Positions 28,466 through 39,145 of a stretch of DNA of 64,000 nucleotides are shown one piece after another. Below the pieces are notes generated by a model that did not search any database, was not told where the DNA came from, and saw only the letters and a list, made by a program, of their open reading frames with translations. This stretch comes from Bacillus sp. EB106-08-02-XG196 (lineage in GTDB: Bacteria > Bacillota > Bacilli > Bacillales > Cytobacillaceae). Positions within the stretch are counted from its first letter, which is position 1. Each line of letters opens with the position of its first letter. The translations under genes were made by a program, and so were the position numbers. The DNA is taken from contig NZ_JABWSY010000013.1 in NCBI RefSeq assembly GCF_013396335.1, positions 24,671 through 88,670 of the forward strand, in the 5' to 3' direction.

Positions 28466-29178
28466 TCAATCTTCGGCTCCTCGAGTTTATAACCTAGTCC
28501 CCGTACCGTTTTAATATAAGAAGGTTTCTTCGTATCCTCTTCAATTTTTTCACGAAGATGTGAAATATGAACATCTACAATACGAGTATCTCCAGCAAAC
28601 TCATAATTCCAAACTGCACTTAATAATTGGTCGCGAGTTAAAACACGATTTTTATTTTGAGCTAAATAATGCAGCAATTCGTATTCCTTTAGGGTTAATT
28701 CTAATTGCTGATTTCTAAAATACGCTTCGTATTTCTCAGGGAAGATTTGAAGGTTCCCGATGATGATAGTTGAGCCCTCATTTTGGTCTACTTCATTCGT
28801 TTTTGGCTGCATTTGAACTCTTCTTAGGATTGCTTTCACCCTGGCAACCACTTCTCTTGGACTGAATGGCTTGATCATATAATCGTCAGCACCTAACTCT
28901 AGACCCAAGATTTTATCAAACTCATCATCCTTCGCTGTTAACATCAGAATCGGAGTCATAATCTTTTGTTGTCGAAGATCCTTACATACTTCGATTCCAT
29001 CCATATTCGGAAGCATCAAATCTAAAACAATAATATCAGGTGCCATCGTTTCAGCTAATTGTTTGCCTGCTAATCCATCCATTGCCGTGATTACGTCAAA
29101 ACCGGCTTGTTCTAAATTATATTGGAGCAATGTTACAATTGACTGTTCATCGTCTACAACTAGTACCTTATTTTTCAT
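28462..29178 (-). CDS. phoP: phosphate response regulator PhoP
   Basis: A 238-residue OmpR-family regulator. The receiver domain (about 1-120) has the acidic pair VDDE, the phospho-acceptor Asp in IVLDLMLPNMDG and the conserved Lys in MIKPFSPREV. The C-terminal winged helix (about 135-232) ends with RIVDVHISHLREKIE and IKTVRGLGYKLE. It is first in phoPR; homologous PhoP controls the Pho regulon and wall teichoic acid genes. No Pho box was identified upstream. Confidence 0.95.
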   Translation of the reverse strand: MKNKVLVVDDEQSIVTLLQYNLEQAGFDVITAMDGLAGKQLAETMAPDIIVLDLMLPNMDGIEVCKDLRQQKIMTPILMLTAKDDEFDKILGLELGADDYMIKPFSPREVVARVKAILRRVQMQPKTNEVDQNEGSTIIIGNLQIFPEKYEAYFRNQQLELTLKEYELLHYLAQNKNRVLTRDQLLSAVWNYEFAGDTRIVDVHISHLREKIEEDTKKPSYIKTVRGLGYKLEEPKIE

Positions 29179-29267
29179 AATAACCTCCGAGAGTTTTATC
29201 TATTTCGCCACCTCACTCCATTATAATATAGAAATAAAAAGAATACCCTCTATCAACCTTGAAACGA

Positions 29268-29296
29268 AAAAAAGGAATGTGGATAACATTCCTTGT
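29268..29296 (-). terminator. terminator of the MaoC-like gene
   Basis: On the minus strand AAGGAATGT-(5 nt)-ACATTCCTT is followed by TTTTTTT, just past the stop at 29302. Confidence 0.85.
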
Positions 29297-29301
29297 TGAT
29301 T

Positions 29302-29778
29302 TTAAAAATTATCTAACACGTCAGCATCCATTCCACCTAAGCGATAAGGAGGACAAACCTTAAGTTTTCCATTAATTACCACTTCGTCTTTTTCATTTGT
29401 TCCAACTACCGTCATCATCACTGTGTGATCATCTCGATTAACTTCGACAATTTCCAACAGCAAGTGGACTGTACCGTAATGATAAACCGGTTTGGGAAAG
29501 TGGATATCCTGGCTTAAGATATGACTCCCTGGTCCTGGTAAGTACTTAGAAACAGCCGAGGTAATCATTCCTGTCAGCATAATGCTTGGAACAATCGGTT
29601 TTTTATGGGGTGTCTGGGATGCGTAATCATGCTGAATATATAGAGGATTGGCATCATCCGTTAAACCTAAATAAAGAAGGATGTCTTTATCTTCTATTTT
29701 TTCAGTTAAAGCTAATTTCTCTCCGACTGAAATTTCTTTAATTTCTCTGCCTAGTTTTCTTTTTTTCCCTAAAAGCAT
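29302..29778 (-). CDS. MaoC-like hotdog hydratase/dehydratase
   Basis: A 158-residue single hotdog-domain protein of the MaoC/(R)-specific enoyl-CoA hydratase type. The hydratase signature D..N-plus-H is visible in LGLTDDANPLYIQHDYA (about 50-66), followed by the central helix segment IVPSIMLTGMITSAVSKYLPG. The likely reaction is hydration of trans-2-enoyl thioesters, but the substrate is not defined. The ATG at 29778 has AAGGAG nine bases upstream. It lies between phoP and mdh and has its own terminator. B. subtilis lacks it at this position as I recall. Confidence 0.8.
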   Translation of the reverse strand: MLLGKKRKLGREIKEISVGEKLALTEKIEDKDILLYLGLTDDANPLYIQHDYASQTPHKKPIVPSIMLTGMITSAVSKYLPGPGSHILSQDIHFPKPVYHYGTVHLLLEIVEVNRDDHTVMMTVVGTNEKDEVVINGKLKVCPPYRLGGMDADVLDNF

Positions 29779-29817
29779 TTCTTTACGCTCCTTTGTAAAC
29801 GGTTTCATTAATAGTAG

Positions 29818-29853
29818 AAAAAATTCGGGGAAGGTTTTCCCCGAATTTTTATA
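29818..29853 (-). terminator. terminator of mdh
   Basis: A near-perfect 12-bp stem (AAATTCGGGGAA with TTCCCCGAATTT, short loop) is followed by a T run on the minus strand, past the mdh stop. Confidence 0.92.
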
Positions 29854-29855
29854 TC

Positions 29856-30794
29856 TTACACTAAAACTTTCATAACATTTTGAACTGATTCAACCGATTT
29901 ATCAAGAGCTGCTTTTTCTTCAGCAGTAAGATCAAGCTCGATTACTTTTTCAATTCCGTTTGCACCAAGGATTGTTGGTACACCAAGATAGATACCTTCG
30001 TAACCAAATTCTCCTTCAAGGTAAGCAATTGAAGGAAGAACGCGGCGCTGATCTTTTAGGATAGCCTCGCACATTTCAACTAGTGATGCTGCTGGAGCGT
30101 AATAAGCACTGCCATTTCCTAGAAGGTTAACGATTTCGCCGCCGCCTTTTCTAGTACGCTCGACAATAGCTTCTAAACGATCTTTAGGGATTAACGTTTC
30201 TAGTGGAATACCACCAGCATAAGAATAACGTACAAGTGGAACCATATCATCACCGTGGCCGCCTAAAACAAAACCGGTAATATCTTTAACAGAAAAATTT
30301 AATTCCTGCGCCACGAATGTACGGAAACGGGCTGTATCAAGGACACCAGATTGACCAATTACACGATTCTTAGGGAATCCAGATGTTTTGAAAACAGTGT
30401 AAGTCATGGCATCTACTGGGTTTGTTAATACTAGAATTGTACAGTTTGGAGAGTACTTCACAATTTGCTCCGTTACACTCTTCATTACTTTTTGGTTTGT
30501 TTGAACTAAATCATCACGGCTCATTCCTGGTTTACGAGCAATACCTGCCGTAATAACAACGATATCTGAATCACGAGTATCTTCGTAATTAGATGTACCC
30601 GTGATATTCGCATCAAAACCTTGAACAGGACTTGCTTCAAGCATATCTAATGCTTTTCCTTTTGTAGGGTTTTCCATTTGTGGGATATCAACTAAAACGA
30701 CATCGCCTAATTCTTTTTGTGCAAGCAAGAATGCAGTTGTAGCACCAGTGAAACCTCCACCAATTACGGAAACCTTTTTACGCTTTAAAGACAT
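29856..30794 (-). CDS. mdh: malate dehydrogenase
   Basis: The 312-residue LDH-like malate dehydrogenase interconverting malate and oxaloacetate with NAD. The Rossmann motif is [17 protein letters not shown], followed by [16 protein letters not shown] (substrate-binding Arg residues), [10 protein letters not shown], and the catalytic His in [14 protein letters not shown]. It is the third gene of the citZ-icd-mdh cluster, as in B. subtilis. Confidence 0.97.
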   Translation of the reverse strand: MSLKRKKVSVIGGGFTGATTAFLLAQKELGDVVLVDIPQMENPTKGKALDMLEASPVQGFDANITGTSNYEDTRDSDIVVITAGIARKPGMSRDDLVQTNQKVMKSVTEQIVKYSPNCTILVLTNPVDAMTYTVFKTSGFPKNRVIGQSGVLDTARFRTFVAQELNFSVKDITGFVLGGHGDDMVPLVRYSYAGGIPLETLIPKDRLEAIVERTRKGGGEIVNLLGNGSAYYAPAASLVEMCEAILKDQRRVLPSIAYLEGEFGYEGIYLGVPTILGANGIEKVIELDLTAEEKAALDKSVESVQNVMKVLV

Positions 30795-30838
30795 TTTAAA
30801 CTCTCCCCTTTGAAAGTATTATTGTCGATAGTCGAATG

Positions 30839-30858
30839 GGGCTGTTCGAAAACAGCCC
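30839..30858 (-). other. stable UUCG-type hairpin between icd and mdh
   Basis: On the minus strand GGGCTGTT-TTCG-AACAGCCC is a perfect 8-bp stem with a TTCG loop and no T run. It is more likely an mRNA stability or processing element than a terminator, allowing different icd and mdh levels; this role is inferred. Confidence 0.6.
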
Positions 30859-30905
30859 TGATTATCCTTGTTAAGATTCAGCCTCTAGGTGCGTAATGCT
30901 TACTA

Positions 30906-32174
30906 TTATTCCATATTCTTAATTAATTCATCCGCAAACTCAGATGTTTTAACTTCTGTTGCTCCGTCCATTAAACGCGCGAAGTCATACGTTACTACTT
31001 TAGAAGCAATCGTATTTTCTACTGATTTAATGACCATTTTCGCTGCTTCATTCCAGCCTAAGTGCTCAAGCAGTAATACACCTGATAGAATAACGGATGA
31101 AGGATTTACTTTATCAAGTCCTGCATATTTAGGTGCAGTACCATGTGTTGCTTCGAAAATAGCATGTCCTGTTTCATAGTTGATGTTTGCTCCAGGAGCA
31201 ATTCCAATTCCCCCTACTTGTGCTGCAAGAGCATCAGAAATGAAGTCTCCGTTTAAGTTCATCGTTGCAACAACATCAAACTCACGAGGACGTGTAAGGA
31301 TTTGCTGTAAGAAGATATCAGCAATTGCATCTTTAACTACAATTTTGCCAGCTGCTTCTGCTTCTGCCTGTGCTTTGTTTGCAGCATCAGATCCTTGTTC
31401 ATCTTTAATGCGGTCATATTGAGCCCAAGTAAATACTTTATCGCCAAATTCCTTTTCAGCAAGCTCATAACCCCAGTTTTTGAATGCGCCTTCTGTGAAC
31501 TTCATGATATTTCCTTTGTGAACAAGTGTAACAGATTTACGGCCTTCTTTAATCGCATAATTAATAGCTGCACGTACTAGACGACTTGTTCCTTCTTCAG
31601 AAACTGGTTTAATACCGATACCTGAAGTTTCTGGGAATCTAATTTTGTTTACGCCCATTTCGTTTTGAAGGAAGTCGATTACTTTCTTAACTGCTTCTGT
31701 GCCTTTTTCATATTCGATTCCAGCATAAATATCTTCAGTATTTTCACGGAAGATAACCATATCAGTATCTTGTGGACGCTTTACTGGTGAAGGAACACCT
31801 TCAAACCATCTTACTGGACGCAAGCATACAAATAAATCTAACTCTTGACGAAGTGCAACGTTCAATGAACGAATTCCACCGCCAACAGGAGTAGTAAGTG
31901 GACCTTTGATCGCAATCAAATATTCGTTGATTACATCAAGAGTTTCTTTTGGCAGCCATTCACCAGTTTGGTTAAATGCCTTTTCTCCGGCTAGAACTTC
32001 TTTCCATACTAATTTGCGCTCGCCTTTATAAGCTTTTTCAACTGCAGCATTTAAAACTCTCTCAGAAGCTGCCCAGATATCTGGACCGATACCGTCACCC
32101 TCGATAAATGGGATAATTGGATTGTTTGGTACATTTAGAACCCCGTTTGTTACTGTGATTTTTTCGCCTTGCAT
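30906..32174 (-). CDS. icd: isocitrate dehydrogenase (NADP)
   Basis: A 422-residue NADP-dependent isocitrate dehydrogenase. Key regions are [13 protein letters not shown] (about 21-33), the phosphorylatable substrate-binding loop around [20 protein letters not shown] and the isocitrate/metal segment [16 protein letters not shown], with the C-terminal nucleotide-binding HGTAPKYAG. The ATG at 32174 follows GGGAGGGAG; a longer in-frame reading to 32279 crosses an inverted repeat and is rejected. It lies between citZ and mdh. Confidence 0.96.
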   Translation of the reverse strand: MQGEKITVTNGVLNVPNNPIIPFIEGDGIGPDIWAASERVLNAAVEKAYKGERKLVWKEVLAGEKAFNQTGEWLPKETLDVINEYLIAIKGPLTTPVGGGIRSLNVALRQELDLFVCLRPVRWFEGVPSPVKRPQDTDMVIFRENTEDIYAGIEYEKGTEAVKKVIDFLQNEMGVNKIRFPETSGIGIKPVSEEGTSRLVRAAINYAIKEGRKSVTLVHKGNIMKFTEGAFKNWGYELAEKEFGDKVFTWAQYDRIKDEQGSDAANKAQAEAEAAGKIVVKDAIADIFLQQILTRPREFDVVATMNLNGDFISDALAAQVGGIGIAPGANINYETGHAIFEATHGTAPKYAGLDKVNPSSVILSGVLLLEHLGWNEAAKMVIKSVENTIASKVVTYDFARLMDGATEVKTSEFADELIKNME

Positions 32175-32243
32175 AGTTGTTCTCCCTCCCGTTATGTATC
32201 CATCGTAATAATTTTGCCAATATCCAGTAAAGATTGAATCCAA

Positions 32244-32268
32244 GGTTAAAGATTTGCAATCTTTAACC
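32244..32268. other. perfect inverted repeat between citZ and icd
   Basis: GGTTAAAGATT-TGC-AATCTTTAACC is an 11-bp perfect stem with a three-base loop. On the minus strand it is followed by TTGGATTC rather than a T run, so it is a poor intrinsic terminator. It may be a stability element or a regulator site between citZ and icd. Confidence 0.6.
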
Positions 32269-32321
32269 TTTTCATACAATCCTATTAGAACAATTTTTAG
32301 GCAAAAAGTAAAATATTTTTA

Positions 32322-33440
32322 TTAACCTCTTTGAGTAATTGGTACATATGTCTGCATGCCAGGACCTGTATATTCAGCACGTGGACGAATTAGACGATTG
32401 TTTTCATACTGTTCTAGGATGTGAGCAAGCCATCCAGAAACCCTGCTTACTGCAAAGATTGGTGTAAATAGGTCATGGTCAATACCTAAGCTGTGGTACA
32501 TGGAAGCTGAGTAGAAATCTACGTTTGGCGGTAATTTCTTTTCGCCAGTAACGATGCTTTCGATTTTTTCAGACATTTCATACCAATGTGGTTCGCCTGT
32601 TAACTCAGTTAATTTTTTGGACATTGCTCTTAAATGCTTGGCACGAGGATCACCTAAGCGATAAACTCGGTGGCCAAATCCCATGATTTTTTCTTTTTTC
32701 GCGAGCTTTTCGCGAACATATGGCTCAACATTTTCAATTGTACCAATTTCTTTAAGCATTTTCATTACGGCTTCATTTGCGCCACCGTGCAGTGGTCCTT
32801 TAAGTGCTCCAATTGCAGCGGTTACACCAGAATAAACATCTGATAAAGTAGCCACACAAACCCTTGCCGTAAATGTAGATGCGTTAAGTTCATGATCTGC
32901 ATGTAAAACAAGTGCTTTGTCTAAAGCTTTTACTGCAATCTCGTCAGGCTCCTGACCAGACAACATGTAAAGGAAGTTAGCAGCAAAGCTTAAATCTGTT
33001 CTAGGCGCAATTGGCTCAAGACCTTTTCTAACGCGTGCAAAAGTCGTTACAATTGCAGGCATTTTCGCTTGAAGTCGAATCGCCTTCTGATAGTTTGACT
33101 CTGAATCCATTAAGTCTGCTTCTTCATCATAAAGACCTAATAATGAAACAGCTGAACGGAGCGCAGCCATAGGATGAACCTTATCAATTGGATACATCTT
33201 AAAATGCTCAATCACTTCCTGAGGTAGTGCGGCATTCACAGAAAGCTGCTTTTTTAATTCTGCTAGTTCAGGCTCTGTTGGCAATTTGCGGTGCCACAAT
33301 AAATAAATTACTTCTTCAAAGCTTGCATTTTCAGCTAAATCATCAATGTCATACCCAACATACGTTAACGTATCATCAATAATTGAGCTGATAGAAGAAG
33401 TTGTTGCCACTACCCCTTCAAGACCACGTGTTACTGTCAT
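32322..33440 (-). CDS. citZ: citrate synthase
   Basis: A 372-residue type I-like short citrate synthase condensing acetyl-CoA with oxaloacetate. Catalytic residues are in VLHADHELNASTFTARV (His), KGPLHGGANEAV (His) and MGFGHRVYRLGDPRA, with the C-terminal Asp in GIDHDLFTPIFAVSRVSGW. It heads the citZ-icd-mdh cluster and has a GAAGGAG ribosome binding site. A long leader with a sigma-A promoter and a cre-like site lies upstream. Confidence 0.96.
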   Translation of the reverse strand: MTVTRGLEGVVATTSSISSIIDDTLTYVGYDIDDLAENASFEEVIYLLWHRKLPTEPELAELKKQLSVNAALPQEVIEHFKMYPIDKVHPMAALRSAVSLLGLYDEEADLMDSESNYQKAIRLQAKMPAIVTTFARVRKGLEPIAPRTDLSFAANFLYMLSGQEPDEIAVKALDKALVLHADHELNASTFTARVCVATLSDVYSGVTAAIGALKGPLHGGANEAVMKMLKEIGTIENVEPYVREKLAKKEKIMGFGHRVYRLGDPRAKHLRAMSKKLTELTGEPHWYEMSEKIESIVTGEKKLPPNVDFYSASMYHSLGIDHDLFTPIFAVSRVSGWLAHILEQYENNRLIRPRAEYTGPGMQTYVPITQRG

Positions 33441-33811
33441 AGAAAATCTCTCCTTCTCATTATAAATTCCCCATTACCCATTACCCATTTGTAAAAAAGA
33501 AGTATTTTATTAGCTAAAACCGTTATCGGCCACAGCTATGTTGAAAGAAATTCTTCATTTCAAACATTGTCTAAGAATTACTATTACGCGCCTCTTTTTA
33601 ACAAATATCTAGATTGAGCGCTTGCTCGGGATTGGTCCAACAAGCAAAGTAACTTTTCTTTAATAAAAAAGTTATATTACAAGTAATCTAGCATATTTAT
33701 GTGACTTATGTAAAAAAGGATGCGCTTTCAAGTCCTATTATAAACAATTATCAGATTTTTGTGAACGAAAAGGAGCTGAAAAGTTCAAAAAAATATTATT
33801 TTACAAAATTG
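33441..33811 (-). promoter_or_regulatory. citZ promoter region: sigma-A promoter, cre-like site, long leader
   Basis: The minus strand shows TTCACA (33760-33765), a 17-bp spacer and TATAAT (33737-33742). Immediately downstream, TGAAAGCGCATCCT (33717-33730) matches the CcpA cre consensus TGWAARCGYTWNCW at 13 of 14 positions, overlapping the likely start of transcription. The remaining leader of about 285 nt contains an AT-rich hairpin (TAACTTTT with AAAAGTTA) and a GCTTG/CAAGC stem. CcpA repression is known for B. subtilis citZ. No gene is seen in this gap. Confidence 0.75.
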
Positions 33812-34273
33812 CTAACTAAAAAAATCAATCATTTTCATGGCTGTATAGGCTATTCCAGCGCCAATTAGAGGCCCAACTGCCACCCCTTTGAAAATAGATA
33901 CAGATAGAATGGTCCCTAAAACAAGTGCTGTTGTAATATGCGGATCATGCTCCAATAAAGAAACTCCACCCTTGGCTAATAGAGCAACAAGCATGCCAGA
34001 AATAAGAGCCACCCAAGCAAGAGGTGATTTAAAAGCACTGGATAAATCCTTAAATCCAATTTCACCGGAAGCAATTGGAGCTAAAACAGCAATCGTTATT
34101 ACGGTAACTCCCCAATTAATTCCTTTACTCTGGATAAAGCTGAAGGTTTTTGAATCTAGTCCACCCAATTTTAATACGATTAATACAATAATAGCAATCA
34201 GCAATGAGTTGTTTTTTACGATAAGTCCAATTATTAATAGCAGTAACAAGAACAATAATGACCCATTAATCAT
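33812..34273 (-). CDS. ytwI: DUF441 membrane protein YtwI
   Basis: A 153-residue very hydrophobic protein with four to five predicted transmembrane helices, matching DUF441. Signature segments include KGINWGVTVITIAVLAPIA and the C-terminal VAVGPLIGAGIAYTAMK. Function is unknown. It is divergent from ytvI and upstream of citZ, as in B. subtilis. The ATG has AGAAAGG upstream. Confidence 0.85.
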   Translation of the reverse strand: MINGSLLFLLLLLIIGLIVKNNSLLIAIIVLIVLKLGGLDSKTFSFIQSKGINWGVTVITIAVLAPIASGEIGFKDLSSAFKSPLAWVALISGMLVALLAKGGVSLLEHDPHITTALVLGTILSVSIFKGVAVGPLIGAGIAYTAMKMIDFFS

Positions 34274-34381
34274 ATTATTTCATCCTTTCTATTTCTAAAA
34301 CCAAATATGGAAAATCATGCAGGTTTGTACAAAAAATGTTAAACTAGAGCTACCAATACTATAAGTGAAGGAGGCATGTTA

Positions 34382-35497
34382 TTGGAGAAAAAGTACTTAT
34401 TTCGAACGATAAGGTTCATTTTGGTGATCGCCATCGTTGTCCTGGCATTTCTATCATTTTATTATTTGTCAAAAGTGACTTATCCATTTCTAATTGCCTT
34501 AGTAATTGCATTTTTCATCAATCCAATTGTTAACATATTTGAAAAAAAACTTCGCATGCCTAGGGGATTAGCTGTTTTTGTAGCATTAATCAGCATTTTT
34601 GCCTTTGCTGCTGGCTTAATCACGCTATTAGTGGCTGAAATTGTTTCCGGAGCGAACTACCTGGCTAGAGTTGTTCCACAGCATTTGGATACTTTAATAA
34701 GCTACATTGAGAAGTTTATTACTGCTCAAATAATCCCTCTTTATAATCAATTAACTAGTATGTTTAACCAACTAAAAGATGGGCAGCAAAATACAATCAT
34801 AACGAATATTGAAAATGTAGGCACGACCATTGGAACAACTGTTGGCAGCTTCCTGCAAAATCTATTTGGCAACATTCCAATGATATTATCATGGTTCCCT
34901 AATGCTGCAACGGTTTTAATTTTCTCCTTCTTAGCAACCTTCTTTATTAGTAAGGATTGGGACAGATTTTCACGTCTTGGCAGTCGCATTTTACCTGAAA
35001 AGGCTAAATCAAGTGGTAAAACTGTATTTGTTGATTTGCAGAAGGCTTTATTCGGTTTTCTAAAGGCACAATTGACCCTCATTTCAATTACAACCGTCAT
35101 TATCTTAATCGGCCTTTTAATCCTCCGGGTTGATTATGCGATTACAATCGCTTTAATAACGGGTATCGTTGATATTATTCCCTACCTTGGTACCGGAGCC
35201 GTTTTTGTACCATGGATTATTTTTGAGATTATTACAGGGGACATGGCACTTGCAATAGGTTTAGGTGTTCTCTATTTACTTGTTATTGTTCAAAGACAAA
35301 TAATGGAGCCCAAAATACTTTCATCTAATATTGGACTAGATCCATTAGCAACCTTAATTGCCTTGTTTGTCGGATTTAAATTAATCGGTTTCCTAGGGTT
35401 AATTGTTGGTCCGGTTACATTGGTTATCCTAAGCACCCTCTATCGAGCAAATGTCTTTCACGACCTTTGGACATTTATTAAAGGGAAAGAAATTTGA
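34382..35497 (+). CDS. ytvI: sporulation integral membrane protein YtvI (AI-2E transporter family)
   Basis: A protein of about 371 residues with seven to eight transmembrane helices, belonging to the AI-2E/PerM permease-like family. Two N-terminal helices are followed by an extracellular or peripheral region (about 100-160) and a C-terminal helical bundle with DIIPYLGTGAVFVPWII and the terminal LGLIVGPVTLVILSTLYRA. YtvI is named as a sporulation membrane protein; transport substrate is unknown. The start is TTG 34382, with GGAGG seven bases upstream; the ATG at 34376 is only one base from GGAGG. Confidence 0.83.
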   Translation: MEKKYLFRTIRFILVIAIVVLAFLSFYYLSKVTYPFLIALVIAFFINPIVNIFEKKLRMPRGLAVFVALISIFAFAAGLITLLVAEIVSGANYLARVVPQHLDTLISYIEKFITAQIIPLYNQLTSMFNQLKDGQQNTIITNIENVGTTIGTTVGSFLQNLFGNIPMILSWFPNAATVLIFSFLATFFISKDWDRFSRLGSRILPEKAKSSGKTVFVDLQKALFGFLKAQLTLISITTVIILIGLLILRVDYAITIALITGIVDIIPYLGTGAVFVPWIIFEIITGDMALAIGLGVLYLLVIVQRQIMEPKILSSNIGLDPLATLIALFVGFKLIGFLGLIVGPVTLVILSTLYRANVFHDLWTFIKGKEI

Positions 35498-35500
35498 TAT

Positions 35501-35538
35501 AAAAAACGTCAACTCCGATTTGGAAGTTGACGTTTTTA
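35501..35538. terminator. bidirectional terminator between ytvI and fxsA
   Basis: AAAACGTCAACT-(9 nt)-AAGTTGACGTTTTT, with A and T runs on both sides, serves ytvI on plus and fxsA on minus. Confidence 0.92.
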
Positions 35539-35922
35539 TTTAATAATTTTTTTATTTCCTTTTTCGATTCTCTTCCTTAGTGCATTAATCATAAGAAACT
35601 TAAAAGGCTTCCTAGACGGCGGAAACAACAATAAAAATCCGAATAAATCGGTAATAAACCCAGGTGTTAAAAGGAGCGTTCCGCCAATTAATATACAAAT
35701 GCCATCTAGAAGAGATTCACCAGGAATTTGACCATATGAAAGCTGCTCCTGTACTCTTTTTATCGTCTGCAGTCCTTCTCTTTTTGCCAAATAAGCTCCG
35801 ACGACACCTGTAAAAATAATAAAAGCAATCGTTGGAAAAAGTCCAATCGTTTTACCTGATAACAGCAGGACTCCAATATCTATTGCGGGTATAACTATAA
35901 TTAATAGTGCTAAATAGCGCAT
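35536..35922 (-). CDS. fxsA: FxsA-family membrane protein
   Basis: A 128-residue FxsA (suppressor of F exclusion) family protein with about three hydrophobic segments in the first 100 residues, the GIxxLLLTPGFITDxxG core (GGTLLLTPGFITDLFGFLLL) and a basic tail (RKRIEKGNKK). The cellular role is poorly defined. The ATG at 35922 has GAAGGAG; a longer upstream reading lacks one. It lies between pyk and ytvI on the pyk strand, probably transcribed toward ytvI. Confidence 0.85.
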   Translation of the reverse strand: MRYLALLIIVIPAIDIGVLLLSGKTIGLFPTIAFIIFTGVVGAYLAKREGLQTIKRVQEQLSYGQIPGESLLDGICILIGGTLLLTPGFITDLFGFLLLFPPSRKPFKFLMINALRKRIEKGNKKIIK

Positions 35923-35991
35923 TTTTCTGTCTCCTTCAAACCAGCTTGTATTCATTATATAACGAATCAATGAAATCATGCTGAAATAAAG

Positions 35992-36018
35992 AAAAAAGAA
36001 GGGAAAGTCCCTTCTTTC
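35992..36018 (-). terminator. terminator of pyk
   Basis: On the minus strand AAGAAGGGA-(3 nt)-TCCCTTCTT is followed by TTTTC, seven bases past the pyk stop. Confidence 0.85.
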
Positions 36019-36025
36019 TCAGTTT

Positions 36026-37789
36026 TTAAAGGACACTGGCATGCCCGTTATAAATGACACCTCTTGTCGCGTCAACTGTGATCTCTTGACCATCTCTAAA
36101 CAGCTCTATAGCGTTCTCGACACCCACAATAACTGGAATTCCAAGGTTTAGCCCTACAACTGCAGCATGGCTGGTTAACCCGCCTTCCTGTGTAATCAAG
36201 GCAGCACATTTTTCAATTGCCGGCATCATATCACGGTCTGAGCCTAATGTGATCAAAATAGAACCTGGCTTTACTTTTTCAATAGCTTCTTTCGCATCAT
36301 GTGCAATGACCACTCTGCCAAAAGCAGATTTACGGCCGATTCCTTGCGCTCTTGTAATGATATCACCAACAACATGAATCTTCATCAGGTTCGTTGTACC
36401 TGCTTCACCAACCGGAACCCCGGCTGTAATAACCACTAAATCACCATGTTTGACGATACCGCTATTCACACTGGCTTCAACAGCATTATCAAGCATTTCG
36501 TCTGTAGAACTGCAGATTTTTCCTAGCTGAGGATATACACCCCATACAAGTGCTAAACGACGGAAAACCTGCTCGTTTGCTGTAACAGCCACAATTGGTG
36601 CCTTTGTACGGTATTTTGATATCATTCTAGCAGTGTGACCACTTTCAGTTGGTGTAATAATGGCATTTACATCAAGATTTAATGCCGTATGTGCAACAGA
36701 CTGTCCAATGGCATCTGTAAGATTGTGTTCCGAATCTTTACTGCGGGTAGATAAAATTTCTTTGTGATCTAAAGCTTGTTCGGCTCTTGAAGCTATATTG
36801 TGCATGGTTTGCACTGCTTCAACAGGGTATACACCTGCCGCTGTCTCACCAGATAGCATAATAGCATCCGTACCATCAAATATCGCATTAGCGACATCAC
36901 TGGCTTCTGCACGTGTCGGACGTGGATTACGCTGCATAGAGTCAAGCATTTGTGTAGCTGTAATAACAGGTTTACCTTGTGTATTACATTTCTTAATTAA
37001 CATTTTTTGTACAAGTGGTACTTCTTCCGCTGGGATTTCTACACCTAGATCTCCACGAGCGACCATTAGACCATCAGAAACCTCAAGGATTTCATCAATA
37101 TTATCGACGCCTTCTTGGTTTTCAATCTTAGGAATAATATGGATATGTGTAGCCTGCTTTTCTTCTAACAGCTGGCGAATTTCCAACACGTCGCTGGCAC
37201 GGCGTACAAAGGAAGCAGCAATAAAATCAACACCCTGCTCAATTCCAAAAATGATATCTTGCGTATCTTTTTCTGTAATGCCTGGAAGTTTTACTGATAC
37301 TCCTGGAACATTGACACCTTTTTTGTTCTTTAATGTTCCACTGTTAAGTATTTTTGTCTGAATTTCATTTTGTTCCTTATCAATGTGAAGGACTTCTAGT
37401 CCAATTAGACCGTCATCTAATAAAATTTTAGAGCCCACATGAACATCATCAATCAATCCAGGGTATGTAATTGAGAACTTTTCTGTGGTACCTTCTACTT
37501 CAGTCATCGAAATAATAATATTATCCCCTGATGTAAGTTCAATTGCTCCATTTACCATATTATTAGTACGGATTTCCGGGCCTTTTGTATCAAGTAGAAT
37601 AGCAACAGTCTTACCTGTTAATTTTGAGGCTTCACGAATATTTTGGATCCGCTGTCCATGCTCCTCAAAGTCACCATGGGAAAAATTCAAGCGGGAAACA
37701 TTCATTCCAGCTTCTATTAATTGAGTTAACTTTTCTACACTTTCACTTGCAGGACCAATCGTACATACGATTTTCGTTTTACGTAACAT
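36026..37789 (-). CDS. pyk: pyruvate kinase with C-terminal swivelling domain
   Basis: A 587-residue pyruvate kinase, longer than the roughly 470-residue core because it carries the extra PEP-utiliser-like C-terminal sequence of Bacillaceae (about 475-587, with the [21 protein letters not shown] segment but not its own PEP synthesis function). The core has [23 protein letters not shown], the active-site [17 protein letters not shown] and [15 protein letters not shown]. It makes pyruvate and ATP from PEP. It is 94 bp downstream of pfkA on the same strand; the gap holds a repeat-like GC-rich block. Confidence 0.97.
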   Translation of the reverse strand: MLRKTKIVCTIGPASESVEKLTQLIEAGMNVSRLNFSHGDFEEHGQRIQNIREASKLTGKTVAILLDTKGPEIRTNNMVNGAIELTSGDNIIISMTEVEGTTEKFSITYPGLIDDVHVGSKILLDDGLIGLEVLHIDKEQNEIQTKILNSGTLKNKKGVNVPGVSVKLPGITEKDTQDIIFGIEQGVDFIAASFVRRASDVLEIRQLLEEKQATHIHIIPKIENQEGVDNIDEILEVSDGLMVARGDLGVEIPAEEVPLVQKMLIKKCNTQGKPVITATQMLDSMQRNPRPTRAEASDVANAIFDGTDAIMLSGETAAGVYPVEAVQTMHNIASRAEQALDHKEILSTRSKDSEHNLTDAIGQSVAHTALNLDVNAIITPTESGHTARMISKYRTKAPIVAVTANEQVFRRLALVWGVYPQLGKICSSTDEMLDNAVEASVNSGIVKHGDLVVITAGVPVGEAGTTNLMKIHVVGDIITRAQGIGRKSAFGRVVIAHDAKEAIEKVKPGSILITLGSDRDMMPAIEKCAALITQEGGLTSHAAVVGLNLGIPVIVGVENAIELFRDGQEITVDATRGVIYNGHASVL

Positions 37790-37810
37790 TCTTTGTTTCC
37801 TCCTAAATTA

Positions 37811-37863
37811 AAAAGCGCAGGGCGCCCGTTCATCGGCGACGAGCCAATGGCGCCCGGAGCTAG
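37811..37863. repeat. GC-rich inverted block between pfkA and pyk
   Basis: Short GC-rich sequence with GGCGCC-type arms (gggcgcccgttc and aatggcgcccgga) ending in gagctaga, like the edge of the dispersed repeats. It may be a truncated or diverged copy. Confidence 0.5.
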
Positions 37864-37883
37864 ATTATTATATTAAATACAGA

Positions 37884-38843
<960 letters not shown>

Positions 38844-39113
38844 TTATACCACCCCATGTGATTTTCTAAAAATCGTATGTATATTTTAATGTGAGTTTCA
38901 GTATGCGTGTACTGCATTTATTATTTACATAAACGCAGGGAATATTTATAAAATACCATTAAAGACACACCTATAACAACTCAATCACATTAGTAAATTT
39001 AATAGACGGAATAGTGTGTTAATTGGAACCGCTTAACCATAAAATGGGAACGCCATCATTTACAGATATTGGCTAAATTTTGACACAAATGTGAAATGGA
39101 GAAAAATCCTAAA
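38844..39113 (-). other. pfkA upstream region
   Basis: About 270 bp between accA and pfkA. It is AT-rich. A perfect small hairpin GATTTT-CTA-AAAATC lies at 38860-38874, just upstream of the pfkA ribosome binding site. A promoter must be here, but no -35/-10 pair convinces me. No open frame with a ribosome binding site was seen. Confidence 0.5.
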
Positions 39114-39145
39114 AATAAAAACGTGCTCCGAAAGCACGTTTTTAG
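39114..39145 (-). terminator. terminator of accDA
   Basis: On the minus strand AAAACGTGCT-TTCGG-AGCACGTTTTT forms a strong hairpin with a T run that touches the accA stop codon. Confidence 0.9.
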
